From: Gammaproteobacteria bacterium
GTDB taxonomy: Bacteria > Pseudomonadota > Gammaproteobacteria > CAISUE01
Direction: 5' to 3'
DNA: 5,643 nt
Assembly: GCA_947378515.1 (NCBI GenBank)
Contig: CANCKG010000058.1
Location: 1 to 5,643, forward strand
The notes under the pieces are model-generated. The model was not told where the DNA came from and ran no database searches. It saw nothing but the letters and a program-made list of their open reading frames with translations. Below, piece by piece: positions 1-5,643 of the stretch. Every line of letters begins with the position of its first letter. Position 1 is the stretch's first letter. Position numbers and translations under genes: made by a program.

Positions 1-128
1 TACCCACCACTTGACCACACTCGCTGGCTTCTCGACCACATATCCACAGGGCCAGCAAGTTCATATTTAATTTTTTTATTTTTAAAACCCAAAGGCTAGA
101 GTCTCCTATAATTTATTGGATCGCTGGT

Positions 129-584
129 CTAGACATGGGGGTCATTACAAAGATCGTAATGATACGTCAGATAAGGTGTGCCATTCGTATGTCCCGGGGC
201 GCAATAATATAAGGGCTGGCCGTCTTTTTGAAGATAGCGCGTTTCATGACCATCGATTTCGAGCATGCGCGCTTCTGTGCCAAATGGCCGAGTCGTTGAC
301 GGCATCGTCAATAAACGACTCACTACGGCAAAGTGCCACGGATTGTCAGGGTTTGTTGCTTGGCTGTTGTAAACATAGCCAAAGTTGAGCGGTCCGTTTT
401 GCTCCATCACGGTCAGGACGTGATCATGCACCACTAAGTTGCCATTAGTCACATTGGCATAGAGTTGAATGGCCGCAGAGCCAAAGCCGCCACCAGGCAG
501 AATACCGCCAATTTGGGTCAGTGAAGAATAAGACGTGCTAAGTCCTTTGCCGGCAATAATCGTAAAAGGAGGTTTATAAGGCAT
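129..584 (-). CDS. Truncated RHS/YD-repeat protein, N-terminal region only
   Basis: The product has 151 residues. Residues 43-75 contain the segment that opens the RHS core in many RHS proteins: an NGNLVV strand, then NGPLNFGYVYNSQ (compare the 'GNLVV-D-DL...-LPLNF-R-YNS' pattern typical of this family). Residues 109-141 continue with EIDGHETRY, YYCAPGH and GTPYLTY, which also resemble the first RHS segment. After about residue 141 the resemblance ends, and the protein stops at a TAG at 131-129 before any YD repeat, shell or toxin tip. Complete RHS proteins are commonly over 1000 residues, so this is a stub. No signal peptide or membrane segment is visible. The ATG at 584 has GAGGA at 598-594, nine bases away, a good ribosome-binding site. 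The LRR gene ends 70 bp upstream in the same direction. The stub may be a decayed remnant or an orphan N-terminus. Family placement is from remembered patterns, not a search. Confidence 0.72.
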   Translation of the reverse strand: MPYKPPFTIIAGKGLSTSYSSLTQIGGILPGGGFGSAAIQLYANVTNGNLVVHDHVLTVMEQNGPLNFGYVYNSQATNPDNPWHFAVVSRLLTMPSTTRPFGTEARMLEIDGHETRYLQKDGQPLYYCAPGHTNGTPYLTYHYDLCNDPHV

Positions 585-593
585 GGTAGGTAT

Positions 594-598
594 TCCTC
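594..598 (-). promoter_or_regulatory. Ribosome-binding site of the RHS stub
   Basis: GAGGA on the minus strand lies nine bases before the ATG at 584. It supports independent translation of the stub, so the N-terminal end of this gene is intact even though its C-terminal part is missing. Confidence 0.6.
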
Positions 599-654
599 AA
601 AGAACTTGGGTAAAAACCATCCTTGACGTGATATAAATTCGATCCTTGTGGGTA

Positions 655-3600
655 CTATTTTTTAGAGTTTTCCGGGCGATGATAATGATGATTATTCAGC
701 AATGCTTTGATTAAAATTGCCGCTAATAATAAGGTTGGGACAGCCAATACGGCGAGATCCGGATTCATCGGTGCGTTATAACTATGGGCGGTTAACGAAG
801 GTAGTAATGTCGTTGCGGCTGCCACCGGCGCGATCATGCTCGGCGCTGTTGCCCATGCGTCTTTAAGGGTGCGATAGGCACAGCGGGGCAGGCGAAAAAT
901 AGACCAGGGTTCGCTGCGGCTAGCGCCAGACGTTGAACATTGGTGGATTGTATTGACGCCCAAGCCATTGCCACTTAACTCGAGTGCGGCAAGGTGCGCC
1001 ACCGGTGCCGCATGACAGAGGGCCTGGATACCTTTTGCACCGATTTGGCTATTGCTGACGCTTAATGCTGACAGGTGGGTTTCGTTAACCTGAGAAGTGA
1101 GGATGTCATGCAGTAAGCGTTGTTGATCGCGTGTTAGCGTGGCATCCACCAAGAAAGCAGAGTTCGGTATGGGTGGCAGCAGTAATTGTGCTAATAACAA
1201 GCCATTGGCTTCGCCTAAGTCAATATTACTTAAATCAAGCTTTTGTAATGTGGTGTTAATGAGTGTTGCGCGCAGCAATGGGATTATAAATTCCGCGGAA
1301 ATAGCATTATAACCAATGGTTAATTCCGTCAACTGACTCTGGCTAATCGCGTGGGGATAATCGCTAAATTCTACGCCGGTCAATTGATTGCCTGCTACAT
1401 TAAACACCCGTAATTGTGTTACGGGAAGGCTTGAAAATATCGGTGCTATTCCCACGGAACTAATGTCATTTTTTGATAAATCTAAATGGCGTAAAGGATT
1501 TTTTTGGAGTGCTAAGGCGTGAGACAACGCCGGCATACACGCGTCAGTAAGTTCATTATTGGCAGCAACTAAGGTATGCAATTGGGAACGATTAACCATC
1601 AAAGCCGTGAAAGAGGCACATATCAACTGGTTGTGAGCGATATCGAGTACTTGGATGTTTTTGATGGTCAGTAAATTACCTAGCTGCTGGTAATCATGGG
1701 TGTTCAAGGCAGTCAGCCCTACTAGATGAATGGCGAGTCGGCGCTGCGCTGGTTGCGCGGTTAAAAAGGAAATAATACTTTTGCCGGTTAAGGTATTACT
1801 TGATAAGTCATACGCCTCTACCGTGGCGTTAGGGGCATAAACTGGCCAGTGGCGCAGGTGCTTATCTTTAAGTTGGCACCGAGCCAAATACAACGATAAT
1901 AAAAAGCTAAGCTGCTGACCTAAGCTATCCGCTGTATCAAAAGAAAGTGCGGTGTCAGAGATATCCAAATGACGGACGTTGGTACGGTTAAGATTGCGCA
2001 CGAATGGCAGCATGCCCCGTTCGGCAATAGGATTACCCGGTGCATAAAAGGTATGAATGTTAGTCTTTGCTAAGACGGTTGTGTAACAAACCATCCCGTA
2101 ATCGGTGATATTGTTATAACCCGTTATTAATGTGTTGATGCGAGTGACAGGTAAAAGAGCGGCAAGTTTGCAGGCAGCCGAATCACCGCTGCTGGTACTT
2201 GAAAAACGTAAGTCCGTTAACGCGGTGTTATTAGCGACTCCCATAAAAAAAGCATCAAGACTACTACCACTTAACTCTTGACGCGTTAAATCTAAACAAT
2301 CAATCGGTACTTGTTGAATGAACTTGGCTAGACGTGCCAACTTCTTATTAGATAAACTAACAGGACTAAAACTAGACAGCGATAAATTAACCAAAGCTAA
2401 GTGTAAATGGGGTATGGCTTCAAAAATTGTATAAAACTGCTCCCATTCAGGTTCGCTCCACGCCGTTGCTAAATCTTGGGTCGATAAATCGATCACGCTA
2501 AAATTACTGTGCTGGTTTAAGCGTTCCTGGCTAGCACTTAAGCGATTTAAAATAAAACCGGGTGTCTTCACGCTAGCGAATAAGCCTGTTAAACAAGCTT
2601 GCATTGTTTGTATATCACCATAATACATCTGTGGCCAATCGCCACACACCGTGCACTCATAATTGCCACTTTGGGTCAGCGTATAGACTTTACTGTCTTG
2701 CTTACAGGATTTTTTGGCGGCTAAATACGCGATAAGCTCTGTTGTTTTACGCCACCACATGTCAACTAAACGTACTTTGGCGACTAATAAAGCCAAAGAA
2801 ACGAGTGCCAATGGCAGCAATAAAATAGCCATCTTGCGACTTGTAGACTCGCCAAGCGACCAGCGTAAATAACGCGCATAATTTCTTAAAAAGCCATCGT
2901 CAGGATTATCGGCCCGTGCATTTAAGGTCGTGAGTGCGACGCCATAAAGTGATTCAGCGTTATCGATCGGATGATAGCTTGGTTGAAAACTGCTAGCCAC
3001 TTGTTCGATCATCGACAGCGCACGCAGCCGTCGCAAACGTGATCCTGGTGCTTGGCTTAACGCACTTAAGCGGTTAAGGGCGTGCAGACGTACGTCAGTA
3101 TCAACATGCCATAAAGCCGTGCTCCTTAAGAAACGAATCGACGTTTCTGCGTGGATGGCCTCCTCGGTCGTTTTGCCAACAGTTAAGCAGTAGCGATCAT
3201 AAATGAGTTGCGACCAGGCTGACACACTTAACGCCAGGCCCACAGCCGCTGGAATCACCCAATGCAAGGTTTCCGGTGCAATATCAGTGCCATAGAGGCT
3301 CGACCACGCGAGGTTATTACGGGCAGTGCCTAAGAAAATATTTTCTAATGTCGTGGCGTAACGGTTATCTACTTGGGTATAAAAAGTGATGACATCGTGC
3401 AGCATCAAGCCCCAAAAAGCTGCTGGAAATACCCTTTCAGTTATCAAAGCCGCGCCTTCCAAGAGACTCACAGGGGAAGCGCGTAGGGCAGCTTTACCTA
3501 GCACAGTGGGCAAATTGACGTTGGCTGGTTGATGCTCTGCCAGCAACAATGCTGGGTGGCGTAATGCTTGGCATTTTTGTTTAAGGGCGATGAAGGGCCG

Positions 3601-3813
3601 GATGGGTAGCGTGATGAGTTCGACATGCGTTAAGACATAAATAACTAACGCACTAAAAGAACGGGAAACATAAATGGTTGAGGATTCGGTATTGCTGAAA
3701 GCGGCTGAGTCAGATTCTGGTTCAGGCGTGGCTTTTTGCTCATGTTCCATTTCCACTTCGGATGCGGTGCCATAACTACTCTTAATGCTTTTTTTTGACT
3801 GTCCTTTGTTCAT
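655..3813 (-). CDS. Large membrane-anchored leucine-rich-repeat (ribonuclease-inhibitor type) protein
   Basis: The product has 1052 residues. Residues 1-50 are polar and charged with no signal peptide. Hydrophobic stretches likely to cross a membrane lie near 53-71, 129-147, 185-205 and 328-347. A linker follows with Cys370, Cys387, Cys390 and Cys407; the Cys-x2-Cys pair could bind metal or form disulfides. From about 438 to 955 there are some 14 LRR units. Examples are CLDLTRQEL (506), HLDISDTAL (615), VLDIAHNQL (722), HLDLSKNDI (776), KLDLSNIDL (858) and ALELSGNGL (943). Their spacing of about 25-29 residues is typical of ribonuclease-inhibitor-like LRRs. Residues 1019-1039 form a C-terminal hydrophobic segment, with a weaker one at 991-1008, and the tail is basic (ends ENSKK). 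LRR domains usually bind proteins; the partner and the topology are unknown. An upstream in-frame GTG at 3894 would add 27 residues but has no ribosome-binding site, so the ATG at 3813 is chosen. The RHS stub follows 70 bp downstream. I do not recognise a named family. Confidence 0.88.
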   Translation of the reverse strand: MNKGQSKKSIKSSYGTASEVEMEHEQKATPEPESDSAAFSNTESSTIYVSRSFSALVIYVLTHVELITLPIRPFIALKQKCQALRHPALLLAEHQPANVNLPTVLGKAALRASPVSLLEGAALITERVFPAAFWGLMLHDVITFYTQVDNRYATTLENIFLGTARNNLAWSSLYGTDIAPETLHWVIPAAVGLALSVSAWSQLIYDRYCLTVGKTTEEAIHAETSIRFLRSTALWHVDTDVRLHALNRLSALSQAPGSRLRRLRALSMIEQVASSFQPSYHPIDNAESLYGVALTTLNARADNPDDGFLRNYARYLRWSLGESTSRKMAILLLPLALVSLALLVAKVRLVDMWWRKTTELIAYLAAKKSCKQDSKVYTLTQSGNYECTVCGDWPQMYYGDIQTMQACLTGLFASVKTPGFILNRLSASQERLNQHSNFSVIDLSTQDLATAWSEPEWEQFYTIFEAIPHLHLALVNLSLSSFSPVSLSNKKLARLAKFIQQVPIDCLDLTRQELSGSSLDAFFMGVANNTALTDLRFSSTSSGDSAACKLAALLPVTRINTLITGYNNITDYGMVCYTTVLAKTNIHTFYAPGNPIAERGMLPFVRNLNRTNVRHLDISDTALSFDTADSLGQQLSFLLSLYLARCQLKDKHLRHWPVYAPNATVEAYDLSSNTLTGKSIISFLTAQPAQRRLAIHLVGLTALNTHDYQQLGNLLTIKNIQVLDIAHNQLICASFTALMVNRSQLHTLVAANNELTDACMPALSHALALQKNPLRHLDLSKNDISSVGIAPIFSSLPVTQLRVFNVAGNQLTGVEFSDYPHAISQSQLTELTIGYNAISAEFIIPLLRATLINTTLQKLDLSNIDLGEANGLLLAQLLLPPIPNSAFLVDATLTRDQQRLLHDILTSQVNETHLSALSVSNSQIGAKGIQALCHAAPVAHLAALELSGNGLGVNTIHQCSTSGASRSEPWSIFRLPRCAYRTLKDAWATAPSMIAPVAAATTLLPSLTAHSYNAPMNPDLAVLAVPTLLLAAILIKALLNNHHYHRPENSKK

Positions 3814-3819
3814 AACAAA

Positions 3820-3825
3820 TCCTCT
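3820..3825 (-). promoter_or_regulatory. Ribosome-binding site that sets the LRR gene start
   Basis: AGAGGA on the minus strand lies six bases before the ATG at 3813. The alternative GTG at 3894 is preceded by an AT-rich run without any purine-rich Shine-Dalgarno match. This decides the start in favour of the ATG and a 1052-residue product. Confidence 0.75.
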
Positions 3826-4220
3826 AAAAATGTAAGCCCTAACGATCTTGCAATCGCTGTGGCAAGTGACATTCCGTTGTGATGTATTATCCACACAGGT
3901 TATTATTTTTTAGAGAAGCTGTTTTAAAAAATCTGTACAAACTATTTCTGAGAAAAAAATTTTAAAATTAAATAATACAACTTTGCGTTTAATCAAGCAT
4001 AACATGATTTTTTTTAGCTTGCCTAGACGAAGAATTTTTAAAGTAGTGACTTTAGTGATTTCATAAAAAAACTCAAAAATAATAACGACTTTTGAAAAAA
4101 ATTGTGACCAACCACATAAGTTGGCATGAAAAGGCTTGGGGGAAAATCCATTATTAAATCTAAAAACCGAATATAGGGTTAGCTAATAATGGAATTATTT
4201 AAATTTTGTCGAAATTCGTG
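3826..4220 (-). other. AT-rich upstream region of the LRR gene, no gene seen
   Basis: No open frame here looks coding on either strand apart from the unsupported 27-codon extension of the LRR gene. The stretch is very AT-rich with many A and T runs (for example T-rich at 4007-4016, A-rich at 3952-3958 and 4066-4072). Two minus-strand -10-like hexamers are present, TATTAT at 3977-3972 and GATAAT at 3892-3887, but neither has a good -35 partner at 16-18 bp. A weak hairpin CCAAC/GTTGG (4108-4112 with 4120-4124) is followed, on the minus strand, by a run of seven T beginning six bases after the stem. It could be a poor secondary terminator. The LRR promoter probably lies somewhere in this stretch, but I cannot place it. 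Confidence 0.4.
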
Positions 4221-4271
4221 AAAAACCGCGTCGTTCAGAGTGCTGATGGATAACGCGGATGCCAGAGGCAT
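4221..4271 (-). terminator. Candidate rho-independent terminator with tandem hairpins
   Basis: Read on the minus strand, a perfect 5-bp hairpin (ATGCC, loop TCT, GGCAT; 4271-4259) is followed at once by a second stem, CCGCGT with ACGCGG (4258-4253 with 4231-4226), and then by five T at 4225-4221. Inside the second loop a smaller stem, TCAG with CTGA (4246-4243 with 4238-4235), could form. The GC-rich stem stands out in an AT-rich region and lies about 100 bp beyond the stop of the minus-strand frame ending at 4373. This fits a terminator closing that unit and separating it from the LRR gene. A small structured RNA is the alternative. Confidence 0.55.
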
Positions 4272-4372
4272 GATTACTTTTAAGTATTTAATATTATAAA
4301 TTAAAATAGTTGATAACGCATTTGATTAGTTGTAATTTCACACCATCATTAAAAAATATAGCCCCCAAAAAA

Positions 4373-4684
4373 TTAAATAGCAGCGGGTTGAGGAGCATTG
4401 CTCATTGGTGAAATAGGCTTACTTGAGATGGACCAACAACAGCACCACGATAAAAAATTACTCAACTGTTGACAAGGCGAAACTGTTCTACCTTCAGTTG
4501 TCAAGTTGCTCGTTTCGACGAGTGGTTGTACAACTAAAGTAAAAGCTTTTTTTCTGATTAATCGTTCAGATCCTAAAGATATAGTTGGCACGGAGTCTTG
4601 ATCGATTGTTAGGTCAGTGAACATCGTCACGTCAATATTCGTTTGCCTTGTGTGTACGACTTTCAAATAAATTACCCGATGCAT
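4373..4684 (-). CDS. Hypothetical protein, 3' piece with Cys-rich tail
   Basis: The open frame has 103 residues starting at an ATG with only a weak GGAAA about ten bases upstream. The first dozen residues may be out-of-frame reading, and coding character is clear from about residue 17 (NIDVTMFTDLTIDQD). It carries a basic patch (RLIRKKAF, 41-48) and, near its end, Cys71 and an aromatic-flanked triple cysteine WCCCW (80-84). It ends at TAA 4375-4373. It shares the frame of the 5' piece. The candidate terminator lies about 100 bp beyond its stop. No family is recognised. Confidence 0.4.
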   Translation of the reverse strand: MHRVIYLKVVHTRQTNIDVTMFTDLTIDQDSVPTISLGSERLIRKKAFTLVVQPLVETSNLTTEGRTVSPCQQLSNFLSWCCCWSISSKPISPMSNAPQPAAI

Positions 4685-5042
4685 GATTGATGATTTCCAG
4701 CGGACTCATATGGGGTCTTGTCGCCAGCGCAATGACTGCTTTATAACTGTCTTGAAACAGTTTAAAAGGATCACGTGTTCGATCCTTATGAATCGTATGT
4801 TCGTGTGTTAAAGCATCGCGAGTAAAAAAGACTAACGATTGTTGATAGACCTCAGTCGTTCCAGTGATTAAAAACCGGTACATATGCTCTGGTGCTACAA
4901 AAAACGGTTCGAAAATGGTAGCCAGCGTTGTTCTATTGTGTAAAAATGGTGGGCAGACATCTCCGCCAGGAAACGCAAAATTACTGTCGGAAAAACAAAA
5001 AATCGCATTAAAGTGTGGATTCGTTAAGCTTTGTTTTCGCAA
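4632..5042 (-). CDS. Hypothetical protein, middle piece of the broken gene
   Basis: The open frame has 136 residues and the only upstream start is a TTG without a ribosome-binding site, which argues that it continues the preceding frame. The protein looks genuine: it has a glycine/proline turn with a cysteine (PGGDVCPPF, residues 26-34), a Phe-rich stretch (ATIFEPFFVAPEHMYRFL) and a charged helix-like segment (DRTRDPFKLFQDSYKAVIALA). No membrane segment or known domain is visible. The last dozen or so residues may be out of frame, because the third frame takes over within the overlap 4632-4684. Confidence 0.45.
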   Translation of the reverse strand: MRKQSLTNPHFNAIFCFSDSNFAFPGGDVCPPFLHNRTTLATIFEPFFVAPEHMYRFLITGTTEVYQQSLVFFTRDALTHEHTIHKDRTRDPFKLFQDSYKAVIALATRPHMSPLEIINHASGNLFESRTHKANEY

Positions 5043-5371
5043 GTTTTTTGAGTAAAGCAGACCAATTCTTCCAGATGGTTTTGTCCATAATTGGCATCGT
5101 TACTGTCTAGTGTTGCATATCTGTTAGGTACAAGGTCAATCACATCAGAATTCGTATAAGCCGTTTTAATAGATTGTTTTAACATCTTCATCGTGATTTC
5201 TGAATGCACCATAGCGAACGTCAACGTTTGATGACAGCGATCGTGAATGACCGCCATAAATAATTTAGTATCTGTGTTTTTTTTAGACCATGAGAAAAGA
5301 TCTCTAGGGCTAGGGTCCCTAGGACTTCTTGGTGACTTGGAACTTGCAGCATTGAAAAGAGAAGGAAGCAT
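5024..5371 (-). CDS. Hypothetical protein, 5' piece of the broken gene
   Basis: The open frame has 115 residues. Residues 9-25 are rich in Ser, Pro and Arg (SSKSPRSPRDPSPRD), which looks like a disordered N-terminus. From about residue 37 a folded-looking part begins (LFMAVIHDRC, TFAMVHSEITMKML). It stops at TAA 5026-5024, right after the frame starting with TTG at 5042 takes over the coding character. An in-frame stop lies five codons upstream of the ATG, and there is no Shine-Dalgarno before it. A run of eight A (T run 5277-5284) lies within codons 30-32. Function is not recognised. Confidence 0.4.
   Translation of the reverse strand: MLPSLFNAASSKSPRSPRDPSPRDLFSWSKKNTDTKLFMAVIHDRCHQTLTFAMVHSEITMKMLKQSIKTAYTNSDVIDLVPNRYATLDSNDANYGQNHLEELVCFTQKTCENKA
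5310..5322. repeat. Short perfect inverted repeat CTAGGG-T-CCCTAG
   Basis: Two 6-bp arms flank a single central base, and another direct copy of CTAGGG lies immediately to the left (5304-5309). The element sits inside the frame coding for the Ser/Pro/Arg-rich segment (Arg-Asp-Pro and Ser-Pro codons), so the repeat may only reflect repetitive coding. Confidence 0.45.
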
Positions 5372-5514
5372 AAGGGTATCGTTAAATTATAATTTTCATT
5401 TGAATGGGGGAAGCTAGGAGCCTGCGCAAATGCAGCCAAAATACCCGTGATTGTTTTACTATATGATGTTATTCCCTTACGTCACTTTTGCTAACACTCT
5501 TTGGTTTTATACTT

Positions 5515-5548
5515 CTTCATCAAAATATTTAATGAAGTAAAATTTTGA
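5515..5548. repeat. Overlapping inverted repeats upstream of the broken gene
   Basis: CTTCAT (5515-5520) pairs with ATGAAG (5532-5537) across an 11-base loop. TCAAAAT (5520-5526) pairs with ATTTTGA (5542-5548) across 15 bases. The two pairings share bases and so are mutually exclusive, which is the geometry of an operator or a switching leader. In DNA this AT-rich, chance is a serious alternative. Confidence 0.3.
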
Positions 5549-5587
5549 CAATTTGGGATTACATTTATTTTTCCGTACAAATTAAAT

Positions 5588-5616
5588 TTAAAATCCGCAC
5601 TTCTTATCAAAGTCAA
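5588..5616 (-). promoter_or_regulatory. Weak sigma70-like promoter candidate
   Basis: On the minus strand, TTGACT (5616-5611) is followed after 17 bp by TTTTAA (5593-5588). The -35 match is good and the -10 is poor. It would drive the frames at 5371-4373 with a leader of over 200 bases. AT-rich DNA yields such pairs by chance, so this is only a candidate. Confidence 0.2.
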
Positions 5617-5643
5617 GAACTTGAAATTGGAGTACTAGGCCCA

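Larger units (their letters stand above)
4373..5371 (-). pseudogene. Probable broken gene of unknown function, two frameshifts
   Basis: Three overlapping minus-strand frames (5371-5024, 5042-4632, 4684-4373) each encode natural-looking protein with no Shine-Dalgarno at the second and only a weak match at the third. The simplest reading is one gene of about 330 codons with two frame changes. The first is at or near the run of six A on the minus strand (T run 5044-5049): one extra base there would join ...VCFTQK directly to NLRKQ.... The second lies somewhere in the 4632-4690 overlap and returns to the original frame, so the two changes cancel. The composite starts with a Ser/Pro/Arg-rich segment, has a middle rich in Phe and Thr, and ends with a Cys-rich tail. 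No signal peptide is visible in this frame, and I recognise no domain. The ATG at 5371 has no clear ribosome-binding site, so the true start may lie upstream in another frame. Sequencing error at homopolymers or intact short overlapping genes are the alternatives. Confidence 0.5.

Noticed and set aside
2..64. Minus-strand partial frame from ATG 64 (begins MNLLALWICG) running off the left edge
   Set aside because: Only 21 codons are visible and it is preceded by an A/T run without a ribosome-binding site. A plus-strand frame ending at TAA 67-69 is equally possible. Neither can be supported.
116..388. Plus-strand frame of 90 residues
   Set aside because: It is fully opposite the RHS stub, whose minus-strand protein has recognisable family segments; the plus product is composition-poor with no ribosome-binding site.
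3991..4016. Plus-strand AATCA/TGATT hairpin followed by a T run as a terminator
   Set aside because: The stem is five mostly A-T pairs with a nine-base loop, and no plus-strand gene precedes it.
4864..5055. Plus-strand frame of 63 residues
   Set aside because: It lies antisense to the middle and 5' pieces of the broken gene and has no Shine-Dalgarno; best seen as a shadow.
4900..5210. Possible nucleic-acid deaminase toxin (HSE motif in the 5' piece, Cys-Pro-Pro in the middle piece)
   Set aside because: Deaminases of that fold need a His/Cys-x-Glu followed by a Cys-x2-Cys. Only one cysteine is present at the second site and the spacing of about 85 residues is long, so the resemblance is not enough.
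5545..5573. Perfect plus-strand TTGACA at 5545-5550 as a promoter
   Set aside because: No acceptable -10 hexamer lies 16-18 bp downstream and no plus-strand gene follows within the window.
1..5643. CRISPR array, tRNA, rRNA, transposase or insertion-sequence ends
   Set aside because: I found no regularly spaced repeats, cloverleaf-like segment, transposase motif or matching terminal inverted repeats with target duplication.

Overview
This window reads as accessory, AT-rich bacterial DNA in which every credible gene lies on the minus strand. The gene content is one large leucine-rich-repeat (LRR) membrane protein, an N-terminal stub of an RHS/YD-repeat protein, and a broken gene of unknown function. 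I see no housekeeping gene, tRNA or rRNA that would fix the taxon. Large membrane-anchored LRR proteins, truncated RHS genes and frameshifts at A-runs would fit a host-associated or intracellular gammaproteobacterium (the Legionellales-like lineages, for example), but this is inference from style and not a demonstrated assignment.

Layout in minus-strand transcription order (right to left). (1) 5440-5643: AT-rich upstream DNA with inverted repeats and a weak promoter-like pair. (2) 4373-5371: three overlapping open frames that read best as one gene of about 330 codons interrupted by two compensating frameshifts, the first at a run of six A. No known family is recognised. (3) 4221-4271: two adjacent hairpins, the second followed by five T on the minus strand, which fits a rho-independent terminator closing that unit. 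(4) 3814-4220: a long AT-rich leader or promoter region. (5) 655-3813: a 1052-residue protein with four hydrophobic segments in its N-terminal third, a Cys-x2-Cys-containing linker, about 14 ribonuclease-inhibitor-like LRRs and a C-terminal hydrophobic anchor. The ATG at 3813 with a strong Shine-Dalgarno is a better start than the upstream in-frame GTG at 3894. (6) 129-584: a 151-residue protein that matches the very beginning of RHS/YD-repeat proteins and then stops before any YD repeat. (7) 1-128: AT-rich DNA with short repeats and no convincing gene.

How the parts work together: the LRR gene and the RHS stub are 70 bp apart, in the same direction, each with a good ribosome-binding site and no obvious terminator between them, so they may be co-transcribed. 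The broken gene appears to be a separate unit ended by its own terminator. A plausible picture is a locus of surface, secreted or effector-type proteins undergoing decay and rearrangement. No complete, clearly new multi-gene system can be demonstrated from this window alone.
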